Positions 11,531 to 22,309 of a stretch of DNA of 64,000 bases are shown here, in pieces. Both the position numbers and the translations under genes were made by a program. Every line of letters begins with the position of its first letter. The first letter of the stretch is position 1. The notes below the pieces were generated by a model. That model ran no database searches and was not told the origin of the DNA. It worked only from the letters and a program-made list of their open reading frames with translations. The stretch covers positions 1-64,000 of the forward strand of contig WHVD01000176.1 of assembly GCA_015178975.1 (NCBI GenBank), in the 5' to 3' direction. The stretch is from Hysterangium stoloniferum (Eukaryota; Basidiomycota; Agaricomycetes; Hysterangiales; Hysterangiaceae).

Positions 11531-11800
11531 AAAATAACTGTACCGGAGCGAGAGAGCAACTTAAAGTTACATCGTTACAGGGCCGCCATTCGACAGATTT
11601 TACCCATACCAGCTGATACAGTCCGAGGTAGGCCGCTAACAGAGTTGTCGCGGGAGGCCGGGGTCGAAGCTAGGAAAGTCCAATGAAATCGGACTTAGTA
11701 ACCCGATGTTGACGTCCCGCAAACAAATATATAGGTGTATAGTGGTGTTAGTCTCTAACTTACGCAATATATAGGATAATAGACAACTCACTGGGCTGTT
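11531..11800. other. Single-copy spacer, no feature seen
   Basis: No open frame of note, no repeat partner in the window and no RNA gene pattern recognised. It separates the E repeat from the orphan reading frame that follows. Confidence 0.5.
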
Positions 11801-11849
11801 AATTTTGAACCGGAAGGTCCACCATCCAATCTTGAGTTGGCTCAGTAGT

Positions 11850-12607
11850 ATGTCGAATTACTGGGGGTGGGTGCTGAGGCAGTCGTTCCCCGGTTACGGT
11901 ACTGAAAAAAATGCGTTAGACGAGACCAAAGCAAATGAAAATGCCACGTACTTCAGCAGTCAGGAATTGCAAGGAAGGCCTTGCGTGGATGCCCCGTTGC
12001 ACCAAGCTGCTGAAAGACGAAGAAAGAGGGAAGATAACATTAGAAAGGACTACCACGGTTTAAGAGATGGACGTACATTTAATTATCCACCACGCAGCAC
12101 CTCAATGGTGTCTCAAGTGCTTGCACAACATGTATTCAGCCTAGGAAACTCCGAAGACACAATAGTCACAAAAAAGACACAGTTGAACGATAATGAATGG
12201 GTTAAAATATCGAGCAAGATGATAAAACAAGCACCCCGTTCTCAAAGATACGAGCCAGAACCAACCGAGTGACCCCCCTAGTTCATGAACCAGAGAAATG
12301 GATGAAAAGAAAGAAATAGAAATATCCAAAGAAAGAAGAAGAAGAAGGAGAACTGGAAAAGCAAGATGTCTGGCTGGCCTCTGCCAATACTACTCGTCGG
12401 ATGCTTAATCCGCTTACTTCGTTTGGTGGTGGCGGACCCGGAGGCAATGGTTCTATCCGAGCAGCTAGAGGTCCGCCAAGTGTCTTTGACGAACGTTGCG
12501 GTGGATTGTTGAACATACGGGACTGGCTTTCCGACCTGTTGCCACCCAAGGTCAGGCATAAGTGCTGTCGCACTGAGGCATCCCCCACTTTCCTAGATAC
12601 TATCTGA
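11850..12607 (+). CDS. Orphan hypothetical protein (possibly broken or two-exon)
   Basis: No homologue recognised. An ATG at 11850 opens a frame to 12272 (residues MSNYWGWVLRQSFPGYG ... AAERRRKREDNIRKDYHG ... RYEPEPTE), rich in charged and polar residues. A second open stretch in another frame, about 12316-12607, begins PKKEEEEGELEKQDVW, has a glycine run (TSFGGGGPGGNGS) and ends at a TGA at 12605. Either a missed intron or a small indel near 12250-12315 separates them; I see no strong donor-acceptor pair. Unlike its neighbours it has no second copy here, which argues against a shared repeat. A retroelement ORF fragment is another possibility. Confidence 0.4.
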
Positions 12608-12769
12608 TGACATTAATTAAATGATGTCGGAAAAACCTTGCACAATGTGCTGGGCGAATGATCCTGTCAATAGCGATCCACCCAGCATGAGGGGGCCATA
12701 CTCTCTAAGGTCGACTCCCTTTCCCTTGTCTTCCCACGAGATACGTGGGGTAGAGTCGGGATCTGTCTC

Positions 12770-12960
12770 GGTGCCCCCACGGCTACCGTCATCCACAGCG
12801 GGTGGGCGATCAGCCGCATTGGTGCCCTTGATGTTACCGTTATCCACAGCGGGTGCGTGATCAGCCGCGTCGGCGCCCTTGAGGTTACCGTGATCCGCAG
12901 CGGGTGTGATCAGCCGCGTCGGCGCCCTTGACGTTCCCGTCATCCACAGCCAGTGCCTGA
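12770..12960 (-). repeat. 51-bp coding minisatellite in T2 (3' part)
   Basis: Repeat units encode DAADHAPAVDNGNIKGT-type 17-residue blocks; about four are visible. Continuity with the rest of the exon is restored if the LTR at 12966-13210 and one copy of TCAGC are ignored. Confidence 0.8.
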
Positions 12961-12965
12961 TCAGC

Positions 12966-13210
12966 TGTTGAAATAAAATCTTAAAGCTCGTGATCTCAAG
13001 CAATGATGAATATCATTTCCGTTTGACCCTATGTGTCTCGTAGGAGGCAAACGGATGGCGTAAGTACAAGAAATCTATACTAGTTATATACGCCTTGAGA
13101 ACAATAGACGTATGGCAACAAAGGGTTAAGCCAAACTCCAAAAGAACAATAGGGTGGCAAATTGCCGGTGTGGCACCTTGTGCATGCTCGCACAGCCCTA
13201 TATTCTAACA
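12966..13210. mobile_element. Solo LTR (245 bp) with 5-bp target duplication
   Basis: The element begins TGTTGAAAT and ends TTCTAACA (LTR-type TG...CA ends). It is flanked by TCAGC at 12961-12965 and 13211-13215. Removing it restores the T2 exon, as judged against copies at 200-660 and 55200-55750, which have no insertion. No partner LTR or internal retroelement sequence is adjacent. No second copy seen in the window. Confidence 0.85.
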
Positions 13211-13584
13211 TCAGCCGCGTCGGCGTCCTTGACGTGCGCGTTTTGAAGACGAGAGTGTGCCAAATACACATCGCGGCGAGCAGCGTGAATACCAGAGCGA
13301 TGTGTATCAAGGCAATACACGCACCGCTGATCACCACAGCATGTCTATAAAATCATTGTCAAGTATATAACTATTCGTCGCTGCACATAACACTCACCTT
13401 TGCTTGAGCTCATGTGTACATGCAGCGCATGTGGGAAGTGCGCGACGAAGCTGGGTCTGTTTCCGAATGGCTTGCTCATCAACACTGTCGCAAGGGTGTC
13501 TTTTGAGAATGGATGCAGTCTAACAGGAGTGCAACTGGTAAGTGACAGCATAGCAGGCAACAAATAATGTGATCGGTATGATAC

Positions 13585-13800
13585 CGTGAAAGCCCACAAT
13601 GAAGGAAAACCCATCGATCGATTCTTCGCACCTGCTTACAGGTAATTTCAATGTCTTTCACATAGAATTCATCTTTTTTGACTGCTATCGCACCACTATC
13701 TTCTATGGTACCAGACGCACTGCGTCCCGCCTTTTATCCAAAGTTGAAACTAGCTCATGTGGGTCTTAGCTAGTGTACAAGGCACAAATACTGTGTGTGA
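13585..13800 (+). pseudogene. P family fragment (P3)
   Basis: Short decayed stretch matching the P exon around 'cccatcgatcgattcttcgcacc', then 'ttctatggtaccagac' (a mutated form of the P intron donor region) and a piece of the last exon near 'gtgtgatggggcaaac'. It is joined on the left to T2 and on the right to a V leader, the arrangement of the short-type units. Confidence 0.5.
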
Positions 13801-13804
13801 TGGG

Positions 13805-14096
13805 GCAAACAATGTTGTTGTGACAAAAACCGGCAATGCCCATACCCAAAACGGGGGAACACTGCCAGATCGTATATCGGACTAGACCACCCGCTTATAT
13901 TTTTCCTTTCATCGTATGAGCACATTTTTCACCCACACGCGTATATATGTATGCGATGCTATGAAGTGCAACCTCAGTCGTTTCCCTACAGCCCCGCTGG
14001 GCAGCGGCTGAGTCTTGGGCATTCGCTGCCCCTCTTCTATTCTAGCTCAGTCCAATTTTGTCAGTTGTGCTGTTTTTCATTGTCCTGTAAATAAAA
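13805..14096 (+). promoter_or_regulatory. V leader, copy 2
   Basis: Same non-coding block as 4232-4528, with 'gtatatatgtatgcga', 'ccccgctgggcagcgg' and 'cccctcttctattctagctc'. A promoter role is inferred only from its conserved place ahead of the W module. Confidence 0.4.
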
Positions 14097-15200
14097 CGAG
14101 GAGGAGAGTGAAGCATTAGCCAACCCAATCAAAGCGAAGACAAAACATCTATCGACCTGACGCACCAACTTAGAAGCTCCCAAATCAAGCTCGGCCACCT
14201 TCCCCTTGGGACTGATTGCTTTCGCGTTTCAGGACAGGGTGCAGGATCCTGTTAACGATGCTTATGATCCCCTTCAGTGGAAGTGACGAGTGAGAGAGCT
14301 TCTGGTTGTCGACATCCATGGACAGTTGCGGCAACTGTGATGCTTCTTCTAAATATTCAAAGTAAATGGCATGCCCGTACCCTCTTGTCTTGTTGCATCT
14401 GTTGCATCTCTTTCTTAGTCTCCTTCTCTAGACCTTGCGTGGGTTTCGACAAGACACAGTGGGCAAGCGAAAGAGCTTCTGGGACTGTTGGGAATTTTCT
14501 TGTTCGGCCATCATGTTGCAGTGTTTGGCAAGGCTTAGAGTTTGGGCATGGCCTCGAACTCGTCAACATACTATTAGGTATAACGAGTATTGTAGAAGTA
14601 AACGCGCGTATGAAAAAGGTGAGACAAAATGTCTCGAAAAGACGCAATGCGTCATATGTTCAATCTCCTCTCGAATGTATTCTTATATATGTGTAGTATA
14701 GTAAGGGAATCTCTCAGCGAATGTTTATTCGCTGAGAGTAAGTGACATGTGTATTGCCTTATCACGAAACAAAAACTTATCTATGTATATAGTACTTAAA
14801 CGTCTTTAGGTATTGTATAATATAGCGAACGTTTATTCGCTGAGATACTTAAACGTCTTTACATACCTTATCGAAGGCGACGTGCAAGAAGACTTGCTCA
14901 TGCTTCGTGACCCTGGTGGCAGGCTGTGTGACCCTTGCTGTGGAATTCTATGCAAAGCCGTCAGCCTGATGCCTGGATGCCTCAGACACGATCAGTCGAC
15001 TGGCTCAGGACTTAGGCAGCGGGGATCGGGCAAGCTGGCACCTATTCAAGCTGACCCGGCTGATAATGATATGCGGTTTCTTCCGATACTTTTACCAAAC
15101 CGTGCCTCCAATTTCCCCCCATACTAGCACGGCTCCTCATGCAAACATTCTGAGTATGGATTTACCCTCAAGTCATAGAGCGTTATAATCCTTTATTAAT
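14097..15200. repeat. W/D module, copy 3 (W truncated, carries an insertion)
   Basis: Only the ends of W remain: 'ctcccaaatcaagctcgg' runs straight into the 'gggactgattgcttt' part, with the middle deleted. The D half is nearly complete but is interrupted by the 289-bp insertion at 14572-14860. After it the sequence resumes at 'cttatcgaaggcgacg' and continues into the 3' end of Q3. Confidence 0.55.
14572..14860. mobile_element. 289-bp hairpin-bearing insertion with ACATAC duplication
   Basis: Absent from all other D copies, which read 'cgtcaacataccttatcga' straight through. Flanked by ACATAC at 14566-14571 and 14861-14866. Inside: a perfect 12-bp-arm hairpin (CTCTCAGCGAAT / ATTCGCTGAGAG, 14711-14738, 4-nt loop), a second related hairpin near 14824-14842, and a 16-bp direct repeat at 14793-14808 and 14846-14861. 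No coding potential. Probably a small non-autonomous mobile element of unknown class. Confidence 0.7.
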
Positions 15201-16236
15201 TTGAAGAGTTTATTCCCCAACGGACCGGTCAATTGTCTAAGGGTGCTTAGAGGTATCCGCCAAGGTGTGATAGGAATATCGAGGCGACAGCATAGCAGTC
15301 ACCAGGAAGTTGCAGGGAACCATTTTAGCTGGCGAATCCTCGATAAACACCATGAGATCGATTACATGCGCCATCACTACTATGACTCTACTAATGTTCG
15401 CTTCTTCGCTAGTGCCAAGCCTGAATATAAATGCGGTATACGTATTTTTGCGAAGCCATTTCCCCCGATATCAGATTTTACGCGGGTAAGACTGCCTTCT
15501 TTAAAATGATTTTAGCATGCAATGGATGGCGTTTACCAGAAGTGAACATGCCGCAAGAGATCCACCCCCTCTTTAACAATTATGCTCAATTGCCCCACTG
15601 TTAGCTGATTTTTAAGCAGTCTATTCCTTGTCTTTTCCCCCTCCCCTGTGTGTGTGAACCTTAAAACCCTCCTTTGTGCTCCTCCACATGTCGTGTGTTG
15701 AAGAAGCACTTCCCAACCAAAATGGATATCTTGGTGCCGTACAGCACTTTGTCCCAATCCGCTCCATTGCCAGACCACAAAAGTAACCAGGGCCGACTTC
15801 GAACGTCCGTTGGATTACAAATAACAGGTGCGAACCACCTAGTCATGCCTTCTCTCTCAATGTCGGACATACCTTGCCCAACTCCTGATGAATCCAGCAA
15901 GCCTTGTGGCGGCTCCAGGCAAGTTGCAAAACCACGGCACTCAACAAAAAAACAGTCCGACACATTGGGGTCGATTCTTGAAACAAAAGCTTAACATACC
16001 AGTTGCTGAACCCATGAATCAAATGCGTCCTTGGTGATCGATACATGCTCGTGACCTAGTCTGTGGTAACAGATGCCGTGACCCTCTCTATTACACGCCC
16101 ATAGTCTCTGAAGTATATCCTGAAAATGACTTTCGAGGACTGTGATCCGTTGAGATGCCAGGGCAGAAGGCGAGATCAATGGGGGTAGCACTTCGACCTG
16201 GTCAGGGTGACTCAGTACTACCTCGTGGTCGGACAT
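15201..16236 (-). pseudogene. Q family, copy Q3 (short subtype)
   Basis: The ATG at 16236 gives MSDHEVVLSHPDQVE; an in-frame ATG three codons upstream (16245) also exists. Exon 1 ends DSWVQQL. Intron 1 is 15940-15999 (GTATGT...GAG, 60 bp). Exon 2 contains GLLDSSGVGQGMSDIE and a frameshift near 15660-15780. Intron 2 starts GTAAAATC near 15476, and exon 3 begins EEANI. Exon 3 shows the subtype deletion and runs to the piece read GPLGNKLFKFIKDYK in sister copies. Exons 4-5 are missing. Confidence 0.65.
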
Positions 16237-16349
16237 GGGGAGCATGAGGGATAGACAAGAGGTGTGTTACGAGAATGGAAAGAGAACCGTTGACAAGGTT
16301 CATCAGGCTCTTTCTATGTTTGTGAGACACCGCTTTGAATGTTGTTCGA

Positions 16350-16800
16350 ATTGCCAATTAACACTGGTCTACTAAGTCAATGGAAAAGGCCCCACCTCCA
16401 AAGATGGCCTTTAAACGCCAAGGGCCATAAGTATTATATGATAGCATTATGACTGTAAATACGGAAAATAATAGATTAGTTATCATAAATAAACTGAAAA
16501 GAGAAAGGCTGTGACGTATGTACAAAACTGGCTTGGTTACTTTATCTGAAGATCTACGTTCATATTGACAAGGGACTTTGTACTTCGTGTTCAGGCAAAC
16601 ATCAGTGAGAGAACCTTTTCTTTCTATCCTTCTGCCGACGTATCGACTGGTGCGGCTGAGTTGGGCGCCACCATCCTCGGCTTTCACTCTTCATTCTTTT
16701 TATTAAAAAAGAAATAGATTGGGCTACACTTCCATTAAAAGTGAAGACGGAAAAGGAGGAGTAAACACGTTTATGATGAAGCCAAGTGAAAAAGGTAATT
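16350..16800 (-). repeat. N block (upstream of Q3), conserved reading of unknown nature
   Basis: Found upstream of most Q copies (also 27.4-27.7, 32.2-32.4, 42.0-42.2, 46.55-46.7 kb). A - strand reading YVGRRIERKGSLTDVCLNTK is conserved, but the rest is AT-rich. It may be the outer part of the copia element or a separate small gene relic. In 19.28-19.60 and 24.10-24.42 kb the same reading is joined to a Q exon-2-like segment. Confidence 0.4.
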
Positions 16801-17960
16801 CCACCAGCTTCTCTTTCCTGCCAATGTGCATTTCCCTGGCAGCTCATCGTGTGTTGTGTATAAAATTTGACCTTGTCGGAACTTGTTCACCCATTTCATT
16901 TGCATGGACACCATGATATGAGCGACTTCAATGATGTCATGTTTTCCCTGTTCTTCCATATTAATCACTCTCCTTATTTTCCATATTTCCACCCCCCACA
17001 CATATTATCACCCATATCTCTCACATTATCACTATTCCTATCCCCTATGACAATAGGCCCACAGATGGGCAGAAGGAAATAGACCAAGATGATGTGTGTA
17101 ATAAATATGTGTCCATGGGGATAATGGTTTTGTAAGTATGTCGGTGATCATTTCTTTTGTCGAGCGGCAATGGAGTTTTATGGTGCCGTTTTCAATTATA
17201 AAGTGGTATTTGACTTCGATATGTTTCATTTAGAAGTGTACTATCATTCCTTGATTGTCTCCCAAAGTAGCTGTTGGTTCTTCATGTATGATATTGAGTT
17301 CTTCTAAGAAGTGTCCTGTCACATGGCTTCGCAGGCGGCTTCTCACAGTGCCACAGTAGTCTGTTTTCTGGATGACATCCCAATCCAAGAAAGATTCTGT
17401 ATCCTCCTATAAAGCGCCTATCCTCAGTCCCCTCCTGCAAAATCATGATCTGAATAACTATGTAAGCATAAATTTCCTACTCCTAAGCGTAATTCTTGCT
17501 CTAGTCGTAAACATATATTCATTTTCCGTGATGGAAACTGAGATAGTTTATTGACTGAATAGGCGATATCAGGACACGATATGACAGCTACGAACATGAG
17601 ACTTCCAATAAGCTCTCGATAGGGCAGGTTGGTTGTTTCTTCTTTTTCCTCACTAGTTTCTGGCCGTGTGATGGAGCTATAATCGATTCCAAGTGGGATG
17701 GGAGACCACGTTGGTTTAGAATTCAGTATGTTGCATTTTCCCGCGAGATTTTCGATATAGGGAGATATAAACTGATTTAGATTTCACGTCATTCCAGATA
17801 CTCATTCCTAAGATCCAGTGCACTTCACGTTCTCTTGAAATTCCAAATTGTTCATTAAATGCCTTTTCTAGCTCTAGTAGACGTTGATCTTCATCTCCCA
17901 CTGATGTAGCATTGTCAACCCAGAAACCCATTAAAGCCTAAATCTTATCTTCCAACATCT
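16800..17960 (-). mobile_element. Ty1/copia remnant C1 (RNase H and RT pieces)
   Basis: Order on the - strand is RT then RNase H. The RT piece (17931-17716) reads WVDNATSVGDEDQRLLELE and then REREVHWILGMSIWND, the copia pattern of a [YW]VDD-type catalytic box followed by LGM. The second aspartate of the box is Asn here. The RNase H end (17229-17038) reads KHIEVKYHFI and STKEMITDILTKPL, typical of the copia C-terminus. Pieces are separated by stops and frameshifts. No gag or integrase in this copy. Confidence 0.8.
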
Positions 17961-17969
17961 TGAAAAATA

Positions 17970-18225
17970 CTGCACTGTCATAATCCTAGGCAAACCAGTG
18001 TTTCCCATGAGCTTGTGTGTATGGCTGTGTCGGCGTCTTGGACATGTTGGGCGATCACCGTAGGATTATTTAGTTTGACCCTAAGAAAGATCAAGGAAGA
18101 CGTCTTCAGGCCGTAATGCTGCGGTGGTTAGCAAGGCCAAGGATTTGGGCATGCCTTCGACTCATCAACATATCTTATCGAAGGCGACGCGCGATAAGAC
18201 TTGGGTAACTACAGAATTAAGGAAA
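17970..18225. repeat. D-module fragment next to C1
   Basis: 'ggacatgttgggcgatcaccg' to 'cttatcgaaggcgacgcgcgataa' matches D sequence at 38.6-38.85 kb and 22.2 kb. Joined abruptly to copia on the left and to a Z piece on the right. Confidence 0.5.
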
Positions 18226-18370
18226 AAATGTTAGTCAGTTTCAATAGCATGCATTCAACTCCCAACTTACACACATGATAGGTCAGGTGTACATGTGTTA
18301 AATCAGGCATCAGCCCACTAAGCATGGTCAAAGTACAATTCGGTAAACTTTCTTTTTTTTTCATTTTGAC
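18225..18370. repeat. Interspersed repeat Z, copy 2 (partial)
   Basis: Matches the part of 1615-1910 around 'aaatcaggcatcagcccact' and the T-rich run. It interrupts the Q4 exon-2 homology at its 3' side. Confidence 0.5.
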
Positions 18371-18992
18371 AGTTAGCTGTTTGTTAAGCAGTCTAGTCAC
18401 CATCATTTCCTCGCGTTGTACATGAAATTTAGGGCCATTCCTTCGTACTCCTCCACAGGTCGGGTGTTGAACAAGCACATTCCAACCAAAATGGATATCT
18501 TGGTGCCGTACAGTAGCTCCGTCCCGATCCACTATAATTCCAGACCACAAAAGTAACCCGGGCAGACTTCGACTTCCGTTGGATTGGGAATAACAGGCTT
18601 CTTCCACGCAGCAATGGCGTCTCTCTCAATGTTGGACATGCCTTGCTCACTTCCTAGCCTTGCGGCTGTGCTACGCAAGTTGCAAAACCACGGCACTAAG
18701 CGAAAGAAATTCCGACAAATGGGAGTCGATCCTCGAAACAAAAAATTAACATACCCGCTGCTGAACCCGTGAATCAAGTGCGTCCTTGCTGATCGATAGA
18801 TGGTCGTCATGACCTGGTCTGTGGTAACAGAGGCCGTGACCCTCTACAGTACACACCCATTGTCTCTGGAGTATGCCCCGAAATTGACTTTCGAGAACTT
18901 AGATCCTTTGAGAATCCAACGTAGCAAATGAGATCGATGGAGGTGGTTCTTCGACATGGTCAGGGTGACTGGGTACTACTTTGTGGTCAGAC
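18371..18992 (-). pseudogene. Q family, copy Q4 (exons 1-2 only)
   Basis: Exon 1 is readable from 'gtcagacatgggg' (ATG at about 18992) through ALDSRVQQR-like residues. The 61-bp intron 1 is near 18695-18755. Exon 2 carries ATCLE-related residues, NPTEVEVCPGYFCGLE and a diverged LLNKQLTV. It breaks at 18371 into the Z repeat, so exons 3-5 are missing. Several frameshifts. Non-functional. Confidence 0.55.
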
Positions 18993-19282
18993 ATGGGGAA
19001 CACGAGACACAGACAAGAGGCGTGTCACAAGAACGGAAAAGAGAACCGTTGACAAGGTTCATCTGGCTTCTTCTATTTTTGTGACACCACCGCTTTGGAT
19101 GTGGTTCAAATTGCCAATTAACACTTGCCTACGAAATCACTGGAAAAGCCATGGCCTTTAAACGCCGAGTGCCATAAATATGATATGATAGACTTGAAAT
19201 ACAGAAAACAAGACGCTAATTATAATAAGTGAACTGAAAAAGAAAAAGGCTGTGAAGTATGTCAAAAACTCGTCGGTTCTCT

Positions 19283-19603
19283 TTATCTCAAGATTCGCTT
19301 GCATATCGACAAGCTTGGACTTTGAATCAATGTTTCGTGAACACGTTCCATGTATATAATGCAGATCTCAGTGAGAGAACCTTTTCTTTGTATCCTGCTG
19401 CCGATATAACGCACAGCCCCCGAGTGGTGCGGATGAGTTGTGCACCGCCGTCCGGATTCCCCCTCTATATCATGTATGGCACTGTCCAATAAAATAGATA
19501 TCTTAGTGTCATACAGTAGTTTAGTCCAGATCCAGTGCAATATCAAACTACAAGAGTACCCCTGGCCGCCGTGAACTTGTGATGGATGAATATTTATTGA
19601 CAA
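19283..19603 (-). pseudogene. Q exon-2-like segment fused to N reading (copy a)
   Basis: An open - strand frame joins GYSCSLILHWIWTKLLYDTK (a diverged form of the Q exon-2 core GYFCGLALERIGTKLLYGTK) to IQRKGSLTEIC of the N block. A sister at 24100-24420 keeps the core better (LALERIGTKLLHDTRMSILL) and has the same junction. Either an older gene combined both parts or one rearrangement was duplicated. Function unknown. Confidence 0.45.
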
Positions 19604-19789
19604 GAAATTACCAATCCTATGATGTATCAGCAGCCGAGGCGAACGTGCTCAAGTTTATCATGAAGAATGAATCAAATTCGTCGTGAGAATCACGTCTGTT
19701 AGGTAAACCTAACACTCGGACTTTCTTCCTGACGTGCTCATAGTATAACAATTTTTGAACCATCACAGCATGGGGTTGGAGCCTGGTGA

Positions 19790-20070
19790 CTTATGATGGA
19801 GTCAGATGAACAAAGTAATTACGCCAGCTTCTCCTTCCTGCCAATGTGCATTTGGCTGGATCCTCATCCTCCGTTGTTTATACAATTGGACATTGTTAGA
19901 ACTTGTAACCTATTTCATTTACATGGACATCATATCATGATCTGAACGACCTTATTTATGCCATGTTTTCAGGAAAATATTTTAACTTGTTTTGTTGCAT
20001 ATTTATCACTATCTATATTTTCCATATTATCACTATTCCTATCCCCTGTCATAACAGCACCACAGATGGA
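19790..20070 (-). mobile_element. Copia 3'-end fragment ahead of P5
   Basis: Same non-coding landmarks as 6780-7030 ('tgccaatgtgcattt', 'tatcactattcctatcccctgtc'). It passes into P upstream sequence after about 20070. Confidence 0.5.
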
Positions 20071-21140
20071 CATAAGCTCGGCCCGCTCCACCTCCACCCA
20101 TCTGCACCCTCCCCGTTCTGTGATCCAGTAGTCCACTGGCAGCTTATTCCCTGGAATATTCCCTCATCCCAACCAGACAAACCACATTCGTGCAAGTACT
20201 AGTGGATGTTTATCACTCGCGTTATACCTAACATTGACAATGACAAAAGAACCAAAAAAACACCTACCAGAGATAATAATTACTTGGCACCCATTCCCGC
20301 ACAATTGTACATCTTTGCGTTGTTAGTGATAGGTATAATGGGGTATCAACCTCTTCAGAAACAATTGTCGGCAAGAGCCCATTCATTACACTCAGCTACA
20401 ATTCACATGAGGTATAAACTCAATTAATAATGGCTTGTACGATCTCAACGGAGCGTGATTCATTTCCAGGAGCCTAAATGGAGAAACTGAGGGAAAGCAC
20501 GTTACCCCTAGTGTCCCGACCATACGCGTTCCCACCTCTAAGAGCCGTCATATCGTTATATGCCGTGCATTTTTTCTGTTCCAAGTATGGGGGATGGGAT
20601 GGAAGGCAATGCCACAGAAGTGGCATTAGACTGCCGAAATGTTACAGTGTTCAGTACAACGAGAATTGTAGATGGAGGTAATGGGCTGATTTTACGTTCT
20701 TGTTCAGACTTTCATGTTCTGTCTCTTTTTCGTTCTTCTTGATCTCAACTCTAAAAAAAAACTATTCATGCGCTCTTTGGTTGTCCTGAATGAAGACAAA
20801 GTGAAGTAACACGTTGGTCAACCCAATTGAAGCCAATGATGAAAAAATAGCCTCCAGCGGGTCCCCATTGGAATGAAAAGACGCACTAGGTCCCGTTTTC
20901 TATGCGCAGTCGAAAGACCTCGTCAGGGTCTTAGCCGAAGAGTTACAAACATTAATTGTGATGGGTGAGACGAAAGGAAAAGGTGTAGAAGTAGATTCAA
21001 AACCGCAGAACGGTAAAGTAGGCAGTGCAGGGGTGCGGAAAGAGAGAGTGGCTTGATTTACAGTTATTGTCCGGGCACCTTTTGCGGTGTGGCCTTTCTT
21101 TTTCTTTTTTAGCACGAATCGCAACCAAACAATGTTATTA
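20070..21140 (+). pseudogene. P family, copy P5 (internal deletion)
   Basis: Upstream part conserved with 7030-7440. A coding-like part begins near 20560 (AVHFFCSKYGG...). Sequence matching the HALF exon is weak (about 20760-20790). A deletion removes most of the exon before 'cagcgggtccccattgg', after which the last exon is recognisable: LSRRVTNINCDGXDERKRCR-type text in one frame, and in the family frame KGKGVEVDSKPQNGKVGSA (about 20955-21030). Not intact. Confidence 0.5.
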
Positions 21141-22300
21141 TAGCGTCGCCCATTGTCCTATACATAAAACGAAGAGAAGAAGTGAAGCATTAGCCAACCC
21201 AATCAAAGCCAAATCATGAGACAAAACATCAATCGACTTCACGCACCTACTCGTGAGCTCCCAAATCAAGCTCGGCCTCTTAACACTTTTAATTCATCTC
21301 CTTCCCATCCATTTTCAATGTCCCCTCTCTTCCCACGATCGTCGCATTATTGATAGGCTCCATCAGGGACGACATCTTCCTACTCTCCCACTCTCCCAAT
21401 CTCGCCAAACCCAAACTTGTCCCTTCAAAGTACGCGACGATTTCTATTTCCACGAACCTCGTCGAGCAATCGCTGACCCAGTGTTGCTTTCGGGGTAACT
21501 GATCTACCTTGTACGTCGAGGGGCATTACAGCAGGCTGGATCGGTTGTAACGGCGTACGTGGTGGCGGCATGAACAACGCCTCGAATGTCGATGGGACTG
21601 ATTGCTTTGGCGTTTGAGGATAGGGCGCAGGATCCTGCTGCGGAGGCTTATGATCCAGTGGAGTGGAAGTGGCGACCGAGAGAGGTTCTGGGTGTCAACA
21701 TTCATGGGCAGTGGCGGCAACAGCGATCCTTGTACCTTTCTGCTTCCTCGTTCTCAATATCTGGACTTTTCGCGGATGTTTGCCGCCATGGCAGTGAGCT
21801 GGAAACCTTTCCTGACGCTTTCCCTGTGAAGGTGTTAGGAAGATTAGGAAAACCAACATAGCTAATGAGTTTTTGGGTATGACTCGGTTGGCGCTGTTGG
21901 ACATATTGAAGTTACGAGCGATAGAGGTTCCGGTCGTCGACATCCATGGGCGATTGCGGCAACTGTGATGCGGCCTCTATATATTCAAGGGAAATGGGAT
22001 GCCTGTACCCTCTTGGCTTGTTGCATCTGTTGCATCTCTTTCTTATCTCCGTCTCTGGACTTTACGCGGGTTTCGACGAGACACGCTGCTTAAACGAAAA
22101 AGTTTCTGGTTCGTTGTCAACTATGAGTAGGTGCTGTGACAGTGACGAAACGATATTGTCTTGTTCGTCCGTAATGGTGCAGTGTGTGGCAGGGAGGCTT
22201 AGGCTTTGGGCGTAGCCTCAGCTCGTCAATATACCTTATCGAAGGCGACGCGCGATAATACTTGGCCAACTACAGAAATAAAGAAGAAATGCTAGTCAGT
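21140..22300. repeat. W/D module, copy 5
   Basis: W is readable on the + strand (KYATISISTNLVEQSLTQCC near 21427-21490). The following + frame from about 21586 reads AEAYDPVEWKWRPREVLGVN, which also recurs at 44.15 kb (AYYPIQWKWRGRALVVVI), the best case for the + strand being coding. The D half (21900-22250) is conserved and joins Q5 near 22310. Confidence 0.5.
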
Positions 22301-22309
22301 TTCAATAGC

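Larger units (their letters stand above)
12617..13575 (-). pseudogene. T-family membrane protein, copy T2 (LTR-interrupted)
   Basis: Third T copy. From the 5' side it keeps PAMLSLTSCTPVRLHPFSKDTLATVLM, an intron of about 55 bp with intact donor and AG acceptor, and the membrane segment (IALIHIALVFTLLAAM). A one-base deletion shifts the frame inside that segment. The acidic repeat region is split by a 245-bp solo LTR at 12966-13210, then resumes and ends SWEDKGKGVDLREYG. The 5' half is missing: homology ends near 13575, where a P fragment begins. Non-functional. Confidence 0.65.

Noticed and set aside
12278-12588. Overlapping reverse-strand open frames of about 100 codons
   Set aside because: They are the complement of the orphan + strand reading, start in poly-A/G sequence translated as Phe/Ser runs, and have no supporting motif.
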